Part shown: one piece after another, positions 1 to 7,174 of the stretch
How positions within the stretch are numbered: the stretch's first letter is position 1
Layout of the letters: every line of letters begins with the position of its first letter
Source: an uncultured Fusobacterium sp.
Lineage (GTDB): Bacteria; Fusobacteriota; Fusobacteriia; Fusobacteriales; Fusobacteriaceae
Reading direction: 5' to 3'
DNA: 23,254 nt
NCBI RefSeq assembly: GCF_905200055.1
Contig: NZ_CAJKIS010000038.1
Coordinates: 1 to 23,254, forward strand
Position numbers and translations under genes: made by a program
The notes under the pieces: model-generated
Seen by the model: the letters and a program-made list of their open reading frames with translations, nothing else
What the model was told of the DNA's origin: nothing
The model's database searches: none

Positions 1-55
1 GAAAAAATTCTTTTCAGCACTTTTTATGTGAGCTATTAAAAAATGCAACAGCCCC
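1..55. mobile_element. Probable end of an insertion sequence (partial)
   Basis: The + strand ends in TGCAACAGCCCC at 44-55, so the minus strand begins GGGGCTGTTGCA. That is the general form of the terminal inverted repeat of several DDE-transposase insertion sequences. No transposase reading frame is inside these 55 bases and the other end is outside the window, so family and boundaries cannot be fixed. A short T-run follows at 56-60. The assignment rests only on the look of the terminus. The same bases could instead be the 3' untranslated tail of the HU-like genes. Confidence 0.4.
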
Positions 56-68
56 TTTTTACTTAAAA

Positions 69-353
69 TTATTTTTTATTAAATAATTTATTTAGATTAG
101 GAGAAGCTCGAAAACGTATAGTTAACTCTGAAGGAAGTTCCATAGGTTCTTTGGTCCTAGGATTGCCAATAATTCTTCCCTTTCTTTCAAACACTTCAAA
201 AGTTCCACGCTTGAAAAAAGAAACTTTTCCTTGAGCAATTAGAACGTTTTTTAAAGTATGAAATAACACATCAATATCTTCAGTTGCCTCTTTTATGTCA
301 ATTTTGTTATTATTCATTTCTATATATTTTAAAATAAAATCTCTTTTATTCAT
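69..353 (-). CDS. HU/IHF-family DNA-binding protein
   Basis: This 94-residue protein has the HU/IHF length and fold pattern: an N-terminal helical dimerisation part (about 1-42), then the saddle strands and the DNA-binding arm. The arm tip reads GNPRTKEPMELP (63-74), matching the HU consensus in which the proline (here Pro65) intercalates into DNA. HU proteins bend and compact DNA as dimers. The residues before the arm (FFKRGTFEVFERKGR) also fit. The start at 353 is supported by AAGGAG about 8 nt upstream. The gene overlaps the end of the upstream HU-like gene by 8 nt, so the two are probably co-translated and may heterodimerise (inference). It is more divergent than a housekeeping HU, so an accessory role is possible. 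Confidence 0.85.
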   Translation of the reverse strand: MNKRDFILKYIEMNNNKIDIKEATEDIDVLFHTLKNVLIAQGKVSFFKRGTFEVFERKGRIIGNPRTKEPMELPSELTIRFRASPNLNKLFNKK

Positions 354-648
354 TTAACCACTCCTTACTTTTATTATTTAAACTTTTCTTTAAAGAATTA
401 CCAATTTTAAATTTTATAGTATATTTTCCTTGAGTATAGCCTATTTCTTGTGAGTAAGGAGAGGAGTATTTTCTGGGTTTGCATCTTTTTAGTTTAAATT
501 TGCCCCAGTGCCTAAACACTATATCTTCTTCAGTTTTTAAAGTCTCAATTATAGTTTTCCAAAAAATATCAATTTTTTCTTTGGCTTCATCAACAGTTTT
601 CAATTTTTTATTGATTTTATAAAGTTGAATGAAGTCTACTTCTTTCAT
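346..648 (-). CDS. Divergent HU/IHF-like DNA-binding protein
   Basis: This 100-residue basic protein parallels the adjacent HU gene: a helical N-terminus (1-40), a glycine-containing turn (HWGKFKLKRCKPRKY, 48-61), an arm segment with Pro64, and a C-terminal KFKIGNSLKKSL (79-90) that mirrors the RFRASPNLNKLF tail of its neighbour. The canonical GRNP arm motif is lost. Membership of the IHF-like DNA-binding superfamily is therefore likely, but DNA specificity is unknown. AAGGAGG lies about 8 nt before the ATG. It is the first gene of a two-gene transcript, and its stop codon overlaps the start of the second gene. The pair probably arose by tandem duplication followed by divergence. Confidence 0.7.
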   Translation of the reverse strand: MKEVDFIQLYKINKKLKTVDEAKEKIDIFWKTIIETLKTEEDIVFRHWGKFKLKRCKPRKYSSPYSQEIGYTQGKYTIKFKIGNSLKKSLNNKSKEWLNE

Positions 649-690
649 TTTTTAATCCTCCTTATTTATAAAATATTTTAATCAGTATAT

Positions 691-719
691 TTATTACTTT
701 ATAAGTAAGGAAAAGTCAA
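691..719 (-). promoter_or_regulatory. Promoter of the two HU-like genes with embedded palindrome
   Basis: On the minus strand, TTGACT (714-719) and TAATAA (691-696) are separated by 17 nt, giving a leader of about 35 nt before the ATG at 648. A 15-bp inverted repeat, TTACTT-TAT-AAGTAA (694-708), overlaps the -10 element and spacer. That is a position where a bound repressor would block RNA polymerase. The hexamers and repeat are visible; function is inferred. Confidence 0.5.
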
Positions 720-746
720 TAGTTAAGAAAATTTTTAATCTTAAAT

Positions 747-2072
747 TCAAATTTCTTTCGGGGTTTCAGAATTATTTACTCTATTTACAAGAAGTTGATC
801 TACCTTAAAATTATCTACATCAACAACTTCAAAAGTATAATTTTCAAACTCAACTTTAGCAGCTTTTTTAGGGATACTTTTTAACATGTACATCATAAAT
901 CCAGCAATGGTTTCATAAGTATCCTCCTCAGGGAACTTTTCTATTTCTAAAACTTTTTTAACATCTTCAATAGGAGTAACACCATCAATTAACCATGATC
1001 CTTCGCCTCTGCAAATAATTTGTTGTTCATCTTGATCTTGATATACAATATCTCCCATTAAAGTATTTACAACGTCATTAAGAGTAACTAATCCAACTAC
1101 ATGTCCGTATTCATTTAAAATAATGGCAAAATCATCTCTAGCTTCATTAAATCTGTCTAAAGCTTCTGAAAGAGTAAGTGTATTAGGAATAATCAATAGA
1201 GAAGTATTTGTAATCTCTTGAATGTCGTGTAAACCACTAATTTCACCTTTTAAAATTCTAGGTAAAATATCTTTAGAATCAACATATCCAATTAAAGAAT
1301 CAATCTCATTTTGACAAACTAAAAATTTAGAGTGAGGATAATTTGCTATTTTATTTTTTATGCTTTCTTCTCCCTCTTCAACTGTAAGATATACAATTTC
1401 ATCTCTTGTAGTCATAATTGAAGAAACCCATCTAGTATCTAATTCAAAAATATTTTCAATTAAAGAGTGTTCTTTTTTTTGAACGACTCCAGCTTCAGCA
1501 CCTGCATCAACAACAGCAAAAATATCATCATATGTTATAATGTCGTTTCTAGTTTGTGGGACTTTAAAAATTTTAAATATAAATGAGGCGATTCCGTTGA
1601 AAATAACAATTAATGGTTTAAATATGCAGATTAAAAATAACATAGGTTTTATAATATTTACAGCAATTTTTTCAGGTGAAACCATTGATAATCTCTTTGG
1701 AATAAGATCAGCAAATTCAATAAATAACCCAGTAATAATACAGAAAGAGACAAAACTTCCTATCATTTCCGCTTTTACTGAGAGGAAAGGCAGCCAAGTA
1801 ATGATAAAATTTTTAACCCAAGGAGTTGCTATATTATCTCCAAGGATACCTCCCATTATTGCTATAGCATTTATTCCAATTTGGACTACAGTGAAAAAAT
1901 TTCCAGACATTTGTTGAATTTCTAAAACTTTAGCAGCGTTTTCATTTCCCTCTTCAATCATAACTTGAAGTTTCATTTTTCTAGCAGAAGCTAAAGAAAT
2001 TTCACTCATAGAAAGAAAAACACTCATTAATACAAGAACAAAAATAAAGATAATTCTTAAAAAAATATTCAT
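747..2072 (-). CDS. CNNM/CorC-HlyC family membrane protein with CBS domains
   Basis: This inner-membrane protein has three parts. An N-terminal DUF21/CNNM region (about 1-195) holds four hydrophobic segments and the EFADLIPKRLS motif typical of the family. A tandem CBS pair follows (about 205-340; second CBS includes FAIILNEYGHVVGLVTLNDVV). A C-terminal CorC_HlyC domain (about 355-435) begins WLIDGVTPIEDV. Family members are linked to Mg2+ or other divalent cation export; 'hemolysin' names are historical. I place the start at 2072 (441 aa), not at the upstream ATG at 2090, because AGGAG (2080-2084) lies 7 nt before the 2072 ATG and would fall inside the coding region if 2090 were used. The first residues then read MNIFLRIIFIFVLVLM, a membrane segment. 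It is transcribed alone, with no cation-related neighbour. Confidence 0.9.
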   Translation of the reverse strand: MNIFLRIIFIFVLVLMSVFLSMSEISLASARKMKLQVMIEEGNENAAKVLEIQQMSGNFFTVVQIGINAIAIMGGILGDNIATPWVKNFIITWLPFLSVKAEMIGSFVSFCIITGLFIEFADLIPKRLSMVSPEKIAVNIIKPMLFLICIFKPLIVIFNGIASFIFKIFKVPQTRNDIITYDDIFAVVDAGAEAGVVQKKEHSLIENIFELDTRWVSSIMTTRDEIVYLTVEEGEESIKNKIANYPHSKFLVCQNEIDSLIGYVDSKDILPRILKGEISGLHDIQEITNTSLLIIPNTLTLSEALDRFNEARDDFAIILNEYGHVVGLVTLNDVVNTLMGDIVYQDQDEQQIICRGEGSWLIDGVTPIEDVKKVLEIEKFPEEDTYETIAGFMMYMLKSIPKKAAKVEFENYTFEVVDVDNFKVDQLLVNRVNNSETPKEI

Positions 2073-2138
2073 AATATCTCTCCTAATCATAATATTTATA
2101 TATTATATTTTTTATAAACTTAAAATTAATACAATAAA

Positions 2139-2168
2139 ATTATAACATATTTTCTTAATTGCTGTCAT
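2139..2168 (-). promoter_or_regulatory. Candidate promoter of the CNNM-family gene
   Basis: On the minus strand, ATGACA (2163-2168) and TATAAT (2139-2144) are 18 nt apart, leaving a leader of about 60 nt before the ATG at 2072. The -10 is perfect. The -35 has one mismatch to TTGACA. Several other AT-rich -10-like strings lie nearby, so the choice is moderate. Confidence 0.4.
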
Positions 2169-2341
2169 GTGAAATTTTGGTGTTTTATGAAACTTTAATA
2201 AAGAAATGAATTAATAATTCGAAAAAATAAAATTTTAATAAATTTTTATATAATAAATAAAAATTAAAAAAGATAAAATATTAAAAAAATATATCTAAAT
2301 AATTTATAAAATGTTATATAAATAAACAAATTAATGAGAAA

Positions 2342-2375
2342 TATGATTGATTAAATCATAAATATGAAGTATAAT
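2342..2375 (+). promoter_or_regulatory. Glycogen operon promoter with overlapping 19-bp palindrome
   Basis: TTGATT (2347-2352) and TATAAT (2370-2375) are exactly 17 nt apart, a strong vegetative promoter heading the seven-gene operon. The -35 is covered by a near-perfect 19-bp palindrome, TATGATTGATTAAATCATA (2342-2360), with 7-bp perfect arms (2342-2348 and 2354-2360). The overlap suggests an operator for a dimeric regulator. The TrmB-type protein encoded first in the operon is the obvious candidate, but that link is inference. Confidence 0.65.
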
Positions 2376-2388
2376 TGGTATATAAAAT

Positions 2389-2410
2389 AGTAGTACTGAA
2401 AAGAACTACT
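2389..2410 (+). promoter_or_regulatory. Inverted repeat just downstream of the glycogen operon start site
   Basis: AGTAGT (2389-2394) and ACTACT (2405-2410) are 6-bp perfect arms separated by 10 nt. They lie roughly 8-30 nt downstream of the expected transcription start and just before the ribosome site AAAAGGAG. This could be a second operator (roadblock position) or a small leader hairpin. Its location in the promoter/leader is the main support. Confidence 0.4.
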
Positions 2411-2428
2411 TATTAAAAGGAGCGAAAT

Positions 2429-3217
2429 ATGCAGGATATAATAGATAAACTAATGGGGTTTGGTTTTACTAAAACAGAAGCTATAGTCTATGTAACTCTT
2501 TTAAAATTTGGAAAGATGAATGGATATAAGATGGCTAAAGAACTTAATATTTCTCGTTCAAATGTTTATCAAACATTGGAGTCGTTATATAAAAAAGGGT
2601 ATGTGTTTATGACTCCAGGAGACAGTAAAGAGTATGAAGCAAAAGATCCAGATATATTATTTAAAGAGTTAGAAATAGGATTTTATAAAAATTTAGAAAT
2701 AGCAAAAGAGCAATTGAAAAATGTAAAAAAAGCTCCTAAAGAAAATTTTTATTTAAGAATAGAGGGATATGATAATATTTTGAAAACTTTGCAAGAGATA
2801 ATAAAAAATGCAGAGAAAGAAATTTATATGAACATAGACTTTCCTTTAAATATAATAGAAAATGAGTTAAAAGAAGCAGCCAGTAAGGGTGTAAGAGTGA
2901 TTATTTTTTCTTTTAACAAATTGAAAGAAATAGATGTTAAAGGCATAGAATATTATCATAAAACAGATGTATGTGAAGACTATAAACATTCAAAAAGAAT
3001 AATGATTGTGGTAGATTTGAAAAAAAGTTTTGTTGTTACAAATTCCGGAGATAAGATAACAGGAACTTTAACTGATAATCTAGAGTACATTCAAATAATT
3101 TCTGAGCATATACATAGTGATATTTATATGGCAAGATTAGCGAAATTATATGAAAAATCATTTGAGGATAATATCTCAATAAATAGTTTACATGAGAAGA
3201 AAAATTTTATATATTAA
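2429..3217 (+). CDS. TrmB-family sugar-sensing transcriptional regulator
   Basis: This 262-residue cytoplasmic regulator has an N-terminal TrmB winged helix-turn-helix (about 1-75). It includes GFTKTEAIVYVTLLKFGKMNGYKMAKELNISRSNVYQ in pieces typical of the family, with the recognition helix around ISRSNVYQTLESL. The remainder (about 100-240) has the phospholipase-D-like TrmB effector fold, with EIYMNIDFPLN and GVRVIIFSF segments. TrmB proteins bind DNA as dimers and release or bind it in response to sugars such as maltose, trehalose or glucose. This one is shorter than the archaeal prototypes, so the C-terminal ligand part may be reduced. It is the first gene of the glycogen operon, 14 nt before malQ. 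Control of its own promoter by glucose or maltodextrin status is therefore likely, but inferred. AAAAGGAG precedes the ATG. Confidence 0.85.
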   Translation: MQDIIDKLMGFGFTKTEAIVYVTLLKFGKMNGYKMAKELNISRSNVYQTLESLYKKGYVFMTPGDSKEYEAKDPDILFKELEIGFYKNLEIAKEQLKNVKKAPKENFYLRIEGYDNILKTLQEIIKNAEKEIYMNIDFPLNIIENELKEAASKGVRVIIFSFNKLKEIDVKGIEYYHKTDVCEDYKHSKRIMIVVDLKKSFVVTNSGDKITGTLTDNLEYIQIISEHIHSDIYMARLAKLYEKSFEDNISINSLHEKKNFIY

Positions 3218-3231
3218 GAGCAGGTGAAAAG

Positions 3232-4737
3232 ATGTTTGAGAGAAGCAGTGGTATTTTAATGCATATAAGTTCCCTACCAAGTGAATATGGAATTGGGGAT
3301 TTTGGAAAAAAAGCTTATGAATTTGTTGATTTTTTAAAAAAAAGTGAGCAAAAATTATGGCAAGTACTTCCAATGGGGCCTACAGGATATGGAGATTCAC
3401 CATATCAATCTTTTTCAACATATGCAGGAAATCCATATTTTATAGATATAGAAGATCTTTATCAGTTAGGTTACTTAGATGAAGATGATTTGAAATATAT
3501 GAGAGAGATAAATTATAGTGATAATCTTGATTATGAACAATTGTATGAGAGAAAAACAAAGGTTTTAAAGAAAGCTTTTGAAGGTTTTAAGAAGGAAAAT
3601 AAAGAAATTATAATTAAAGAATTTAAAGAATTTAAAACTGAAAATAGTTGGTGGTTAGATAATTATTCATTATATATGGCTTTAAAATTTAAATTTAATG
3701 GTAAATCTTGGCAAGATTGGTCAAAGGATTATAAGTATAGAAATGTAAAGAAAATGTTAATAGATGAAGAAACAAAGAAAAATATGGATTATTTTTCATT
3801 TGTGCAGTATACTTTCTATAAGCAGTGGTTTAAGCTAAAAGAGTATGCCAATTCAAATGGTATAAAAATAATTGGAGATATTCCAATTTTTGTTGCTACA
3901 GATAGTGCAGATACTTGGTCAAATTCAGAAATATTTCAATTTGATAAGTACAAAAGACCTAAGAGAGTTGCTGGATGCCCACCAGATTATTTCAGCAAAA
4001 ATGGACAATTATGGGGAAATGTACTTTATGATTGGAAGAGATTGAAAGAAAGTGGTTATCATTGGTGGATAAAAAGAATAGAATACAGTTTTAAAGTGTA
4101 CGATGTAGTTAGAATAGATCACTTTAGAGGATTTGAAGCTTATTGGAGTATTTCAGCTAAAGATAAAACTGCTGTAAAAGGACATTGGGAAAAGGGACCA
4201 GGTATAGAATTCTTTAGAGTATTAGAAAGAAGAATAGGTAAAAAACCTATAATAGCTGAAGATTTAGGGCTTCTTACAGATGGAGTAAGAAAACTTCTAA
4301 AAAGAAGTGGATTCCCAGGAATGAAAATTCTAGAGTTTGCTTTTGACTCTAATGATAGTGATTACTTGCCACATAAATATGAAAAAAACTCAGTAGCTTA
4401 TACAGGAACTCATGATAATAACACAGTTGAAGGATGGTATAAGGGAATAACATCAGAAGTTAAATACTATTGTGATGAGTATTTGAAAAAATATTTAATA
4501 GAGAAAAATTGCAATTATTGGGATCCTATAAATTGGAGATTTATAAATGCAATATGGGCTTCAGAGGCTAATATAGCAATTGTACAGATGCAAGATCTAC
4601 TAGGAATAGGAGAAGAAGGAAGGATGAATGCGCCTTCAACTCTTGGTAAAAACTGGAAATGGAGAATGCAATCTTACGAGTTAACAGAAGAGATAGCAGA
4701 AAATTTAAAGAATGTTACTAGAAAGTTTTACAGATAG
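3232..4737 (+). CDS. malQ: 4-alpha-glucanotransferase (amylomaltase, GH77)
   Basis: This enzyme transfers maltodextrin segments between alpha-1,4-glucans and releases glucose. It can recycle the short chains left by glycogen phosphorylase. The 501-residue length and GH77 landmarks are clear. The N-terminus reads RSSGILMHISSLPSEYGIGD, with LPMGPTGYGDSPYQSFS (about 46-62). Catalytic regions are RIDHFRG with nucleophile Asp296, IIAEDLG with acid/base Glu343, and GTHDNNT with Asp395. It is the short bacterial form without large N-terminal extensions. AGGTGA lies 4 nt before the ATG, and the TrmB-type gene ends 14 nt upstream, so the two are co-transcribed. With no debranching enzyme in the cluster, MalQ probably acts with GlgP in glycogen and maltodextrin breakdown. 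Confidence 0.96.
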   Translation: MFERSSGILMHISSLPSEYGIGDFGKKAYEFVDFLKKSEQKLWQVLPMGPTGYGDSPYQSFSTYAGNPYFIDIEDLYQLGYLDEDDLKYMREINYSDNLDYEQLYERKTKVLKKAFEGFKKENKEIIIKEFKEFKTENSWWLDNYSLYMALKFKFNGKSWQDWSKDYKYRNVKKMLIDEETKKNMDYFSFVQYTFYKQWFKLKEYANSNGIKIIGDIPIFVATDSADTWSNSEIFQFDKYKRPKRVAGCPPDYFSKNGQLWGNVLYDWKRLKESGYHWWIKRIEYSFKVYDVVRIDHFRGFEAYWSISAKDKTAVKGHWEKGPGIEFFRVLERRIGKKPIIAEDLGLLTDGVRKLLKRSGFPGMKILEFAFDSNDSDYLPHKYEKNSVAYTGTHDNNTVEGWYKGITSEVKYYCDEYLKKYLIEKNCNYWDPINWRFINAIWASEANIAIVQMQDLLGIGEEGRMNAPSTLGKNWKWRMQSYELTEEIAENLKNVTRKFYR

Positions 4738-4763
4738 AAACACTAATATTAAAGGGAGAGAAA

Positions 4764-7151
4764 ATGAGAGTAGGAAAAGAAGAATTAAGAAAACAAATTG
4801 AAAAGTATGTTAAAGTAAGTTTTGGAAAAGATATTTCTGAAGCTACTGAATTAGAGGTATACAGAGCTTTAGGACAAGCTATAATGGAAGATATAGCTGA
4901 AGATTGGTATGAAACTAATAAACTTTATTCTCAAAAGAAACAAGCTTATTATTTTTCAGCAGAGTTTTTAATGGGAAGAGCTTTAGGGAATAACCTTATT
5001 AACCTTGGAGTTTTAGATGAAGTTAAAGAAGTTTTAACAGAACTAGGAATAGATTATAATAAAGTAGAAGATGCAGAAGAAGATTCAGCTTTAGGAAATG
5101 GTGGACTTGGAAGACTAGCAGCATGTTTCCTTGATTCATTAGCTACTTTAAACTTACCAGGACATGGATACGGAATAAGATATAGAAATGGTATTTTTAA
5201 CCAATCATTTAAAGATGGATATCAAGTTGAAAAACCAGAAACTTGGTTAAAATATGGAGATGTATGGTCAGTTATGAGACCAGCAGATGAAGTAATTGTA
5301 AGTTTTGGTGATGGAAGTGTAAGAGCTGTTCCTTATGATATGCCTATTATTGGATATGGAACAAGAAATATAAATACTTTAAGACTTTGGGAAGCTAAAT
5401 CTTTAGTAGATCTTGATTTAGGAAAATTCAATCAACAAGATTACCTACATGCAACTCAAGATAAAACAAGAGCAGAAGATATTTCAAGAGTGCTTTATCC
5501 AAATGACTCAACAGATGAAGGTAAAAAATTAAGATTAAAACAACAATATTTCTTTGTATCAGCATCATTACAAGATATTTTAAGAAAATATAAAAGACTT
5601 CATGGAAGTAACTTTGATGAGTTCCCAGAATATGTAGCTATTCAATTAAATGATACACATCCAGTTATTGCTATACCTGAATTAATGAGATTATTTGTTG
5701 ATTTAGAAGGACTTTCATGGGAAAAAGCATGGAGCATAGTTGAAAAAACATTCTCTTACACAAACCACACTATTCTAGCTGAAGCACTTGAAAAATGGTG
5801 GGTAGGATTATATGAACAAGTAGTACCAAGAGTATATCAAATAACTCAAGGAATCAACAATCAATTAAGAGGATTCTTAGCTGAAAGATTCCCAAATGAT
5901 CCTGTAAGACAAGATAGAATGTCAATAATTCAAGGAAATATGATTCATATGGCATGGCTTGCTATTTATGGAACACATGCTACAAATGGAGTTGCAGCAC
6001 TACATACTGAAATTCTTAAACATAAAGAATTAAAAGATTGGTATGAACTATATCCAGAAAGATTCTTAAATAAAACAAATGGAATAACTCAAAGAAGATG
6101 GCTACTTCAATCTAACCCAGAGTTATCAGCACTTATTACAGAATTAATTGGAAATGAATGGATTACTGATTTAAGTCAATTAAAGAAATTAGAGGCATAT
6201 GTAGATGATGAAGAAGTATTGAAAAAATTATTATCTATTAAACATGCTAAAAAAATAGAACTTGTAAAATATTTAAGAGAAGTTCAAGGAATAGAAGTAA
6301 ATCCAAACTCTATATTTGATATTCAAATTAAGAGATTACATGAATACAAAAGACAACTATTAAATATATTCCATGTAATAGGATTATATAATAAATTAAA
6401 ACTAAATCCTTCAATGTCTTTCCAACCAGTAACATATATTTATGGAGCTAAAGCAGCACCAGGATATTTAGTTGCTAAAGGAATTATCAGATTAATAAAT
6501 GAAGTTGCTCAAGTTATCAATAAAGACCCAGAAACAAATGGAAAATTAAGAATAGTATTTGTTGAAAACTATAGAGTATCTGTAGCACAAAAACTATTCC
6601 CAGCAGCAGATATATCAGAACAAATTTCAACAGCAGGAAAAGAAGCTTCAGGAACAGGAAATATGAAATTTATGCTAAATGGAGCTCTTACAATAGGAAC
6701 ACTTGATGGTGCAAACGTTGAAATAGTAGAAGAAGCTGGAGAAGAAAATAACTTCATCTTTGGATTAAAAGTAAATGAAATTGAAGAGATGAGAGCTAAA
6801 GGATATGATCCTCATGTTCCATATAATTCAGTAGAAGGATTAAAGAAAATAGTAGATTCTTTAATAGATGGAACATTTAACGATCTAGGAACAGGAATTT
6901 ATGGAACTATTCATAGATCACTTATGGAAAATGCTCCTTGGCATCAAGCAGATCAATACTTTGTATTAGAAGATTTTGAAGCTTATAGAAATGCTCAAAA
7001 GAGAATAAATGTTGAGTATAGAGATAGATTAGGTTGGGCTAAAAAACAATTAATGAATATTGCAAATGCAGGTAAGTTCTCATCAGATAGAACAATAAAA
7101 GAATATGCAGATGAAATTTGGTTTATAGAACCAGCTAAATTAGAAGACTAA
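4764..7151 (+). CDS. glgP: Glycogen/maltodextrin phosphorylase (GT35)
   Basis: GlgP releases glucose 1-phosphate from the non-reducing ends of glycogen using phosphate and pyridoxal phosphate. The protein is 795 residues, close to the usual 800 or so. Landmarks include YYFSAEFLMGRALGNNL (about 53-69), ALGNGGLGRLAACFLDS (about 107-123), and the PLP signature EASGTGNMKFMLNGALTIGT, in which Lys635 should carry the cofactor. The N-terminal regulatory region of animal enzymes is absent, as usual in bacteria, so phosphorylation control is not expected. It starts 26 nt after malQ behind AAAGGGAG. Its stop codon lies inside a hairpin that also holds the glgB ribosome site, which ties glgB translation to glgP. 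Distinguishing glycogen from maltodextrin preference needs biochemistry; the operon favours glycogen. Confidence 0.96.
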   Translation: MRVGKEELRKQIEKYVKVSFGKDISEATELEVYRALGQAIMEDIAEDWYETNKLYSQKKQAYYFSAEFLMGRALGNNLINLGVLDEVKEVLTELGIDYNKVEDAEEDSALGNGGLGRLAACFLDSLATLNLPGHGYGIRYRNGIFNQSFKDGYQVEKPETWLKYGDVWSVMRPADEVIVSFGDGSVRAVPYDMPIIGYGTRNINTLRLWEAKSLVDLDLGKFNQQDYLHATQDKTRAEDISRVLYPNDSTDEGKKLRLKQQYFFVSASLQDILRKYKRLHGSNFDEFPEYVAIQLNDTHPVIAIPELMRLFVDLEGLSWEKAWSIVEKTFSYTNHTILAEALEKWWVGLYEQVVPRVYQITQGINNQLRGFLAERFPNDPVRQDRMSIIQGNMIHMAWLAIYGTHATNGVAALHTEILKHKELKDWYELYPERFLNKTNGITQRRWLLQSNPELSALITELIGNEWITDLSQLKKLEAYVDDEEVLKKLLSIKHAKKIELVKYLREVQGIEVNPNSIFDIQIKRLHEYKRQLLNIFHVIGLYNKLKLNPSMSFQPVTYIYGAKAAPGYLVAKGIIRLINEVAQVINKDPETNGKLRIVFVENYRVSVAQKLFPAADISEQISTAGKEASGTGNMKFMLNGALTIGTLDGANVEIVEEAGEENNFIFGLKVNEIEEMRAKGYDPHVPYNSVEGLKKIVDSLIDGTFNDLGTGIYGTIHRSLMENAPWHQADQYFVLEDFEAYRNAQKRINVEYRDRLGWAKKQLMNIANAGKFSSDRTIKEYADEIWFIEPAKLED

Positions 7152-7171
7152 TATCATCAGGAGGTGATATT
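7150..7171 (+). promoter_or_regulatory. Hairpin sequestering the glgB ribosome-binding site
   Basis: In the mRNA, 7150-7158 pairs with 7163-7171 in a 9-bp stem (one G-U pair) with a 4-nt AGGA loop. The stem includes the last two bases of the glgP stop codon and part of the glgB Shine-Dalgarno sequence AGGAGG (7159-7164). The glgB ATG follows 3 nt later. A ribosome terminating on glgP would melt it, which is the standard layout of translational coupling. Pairing is visible; the coupling is inferred. Confidence 0.6.
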
Positions 7172-7174
7172 TTA

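Larger units (their letters stand above)
2073..2428. other. AT-rich divergent intergenic region
   Basis: This non-coding stretch of about 350 bp lies between the divergent CNNM-family gene and the glycogen operon. It holds a candidate promoter for each direction (listed separately). It also holds a perfect 13-bp palindrome, GAATTA-A-TAATTC (2208-2220), of unknown meaning. The part from 2221 to 2340 is almost pure A/T and shows no gene or further structure I can support. Such tracts can act as UP elements or bent DNA. Confidence 0.6.

Noticed and set aside
722..743. TTAAGA...TCTTAA hairpin after the CNNM-family gene
   Set aside because: It is only a 6-bp A/T stem without a convincing U-tract, too weak to call a terminator.
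1540..1917. 125-codon open frame antisense to the CNNM-family gene
   Set aside because: It mirrors the hydrophobic membrane segments of the real gene, with no ribosome site or family signature.
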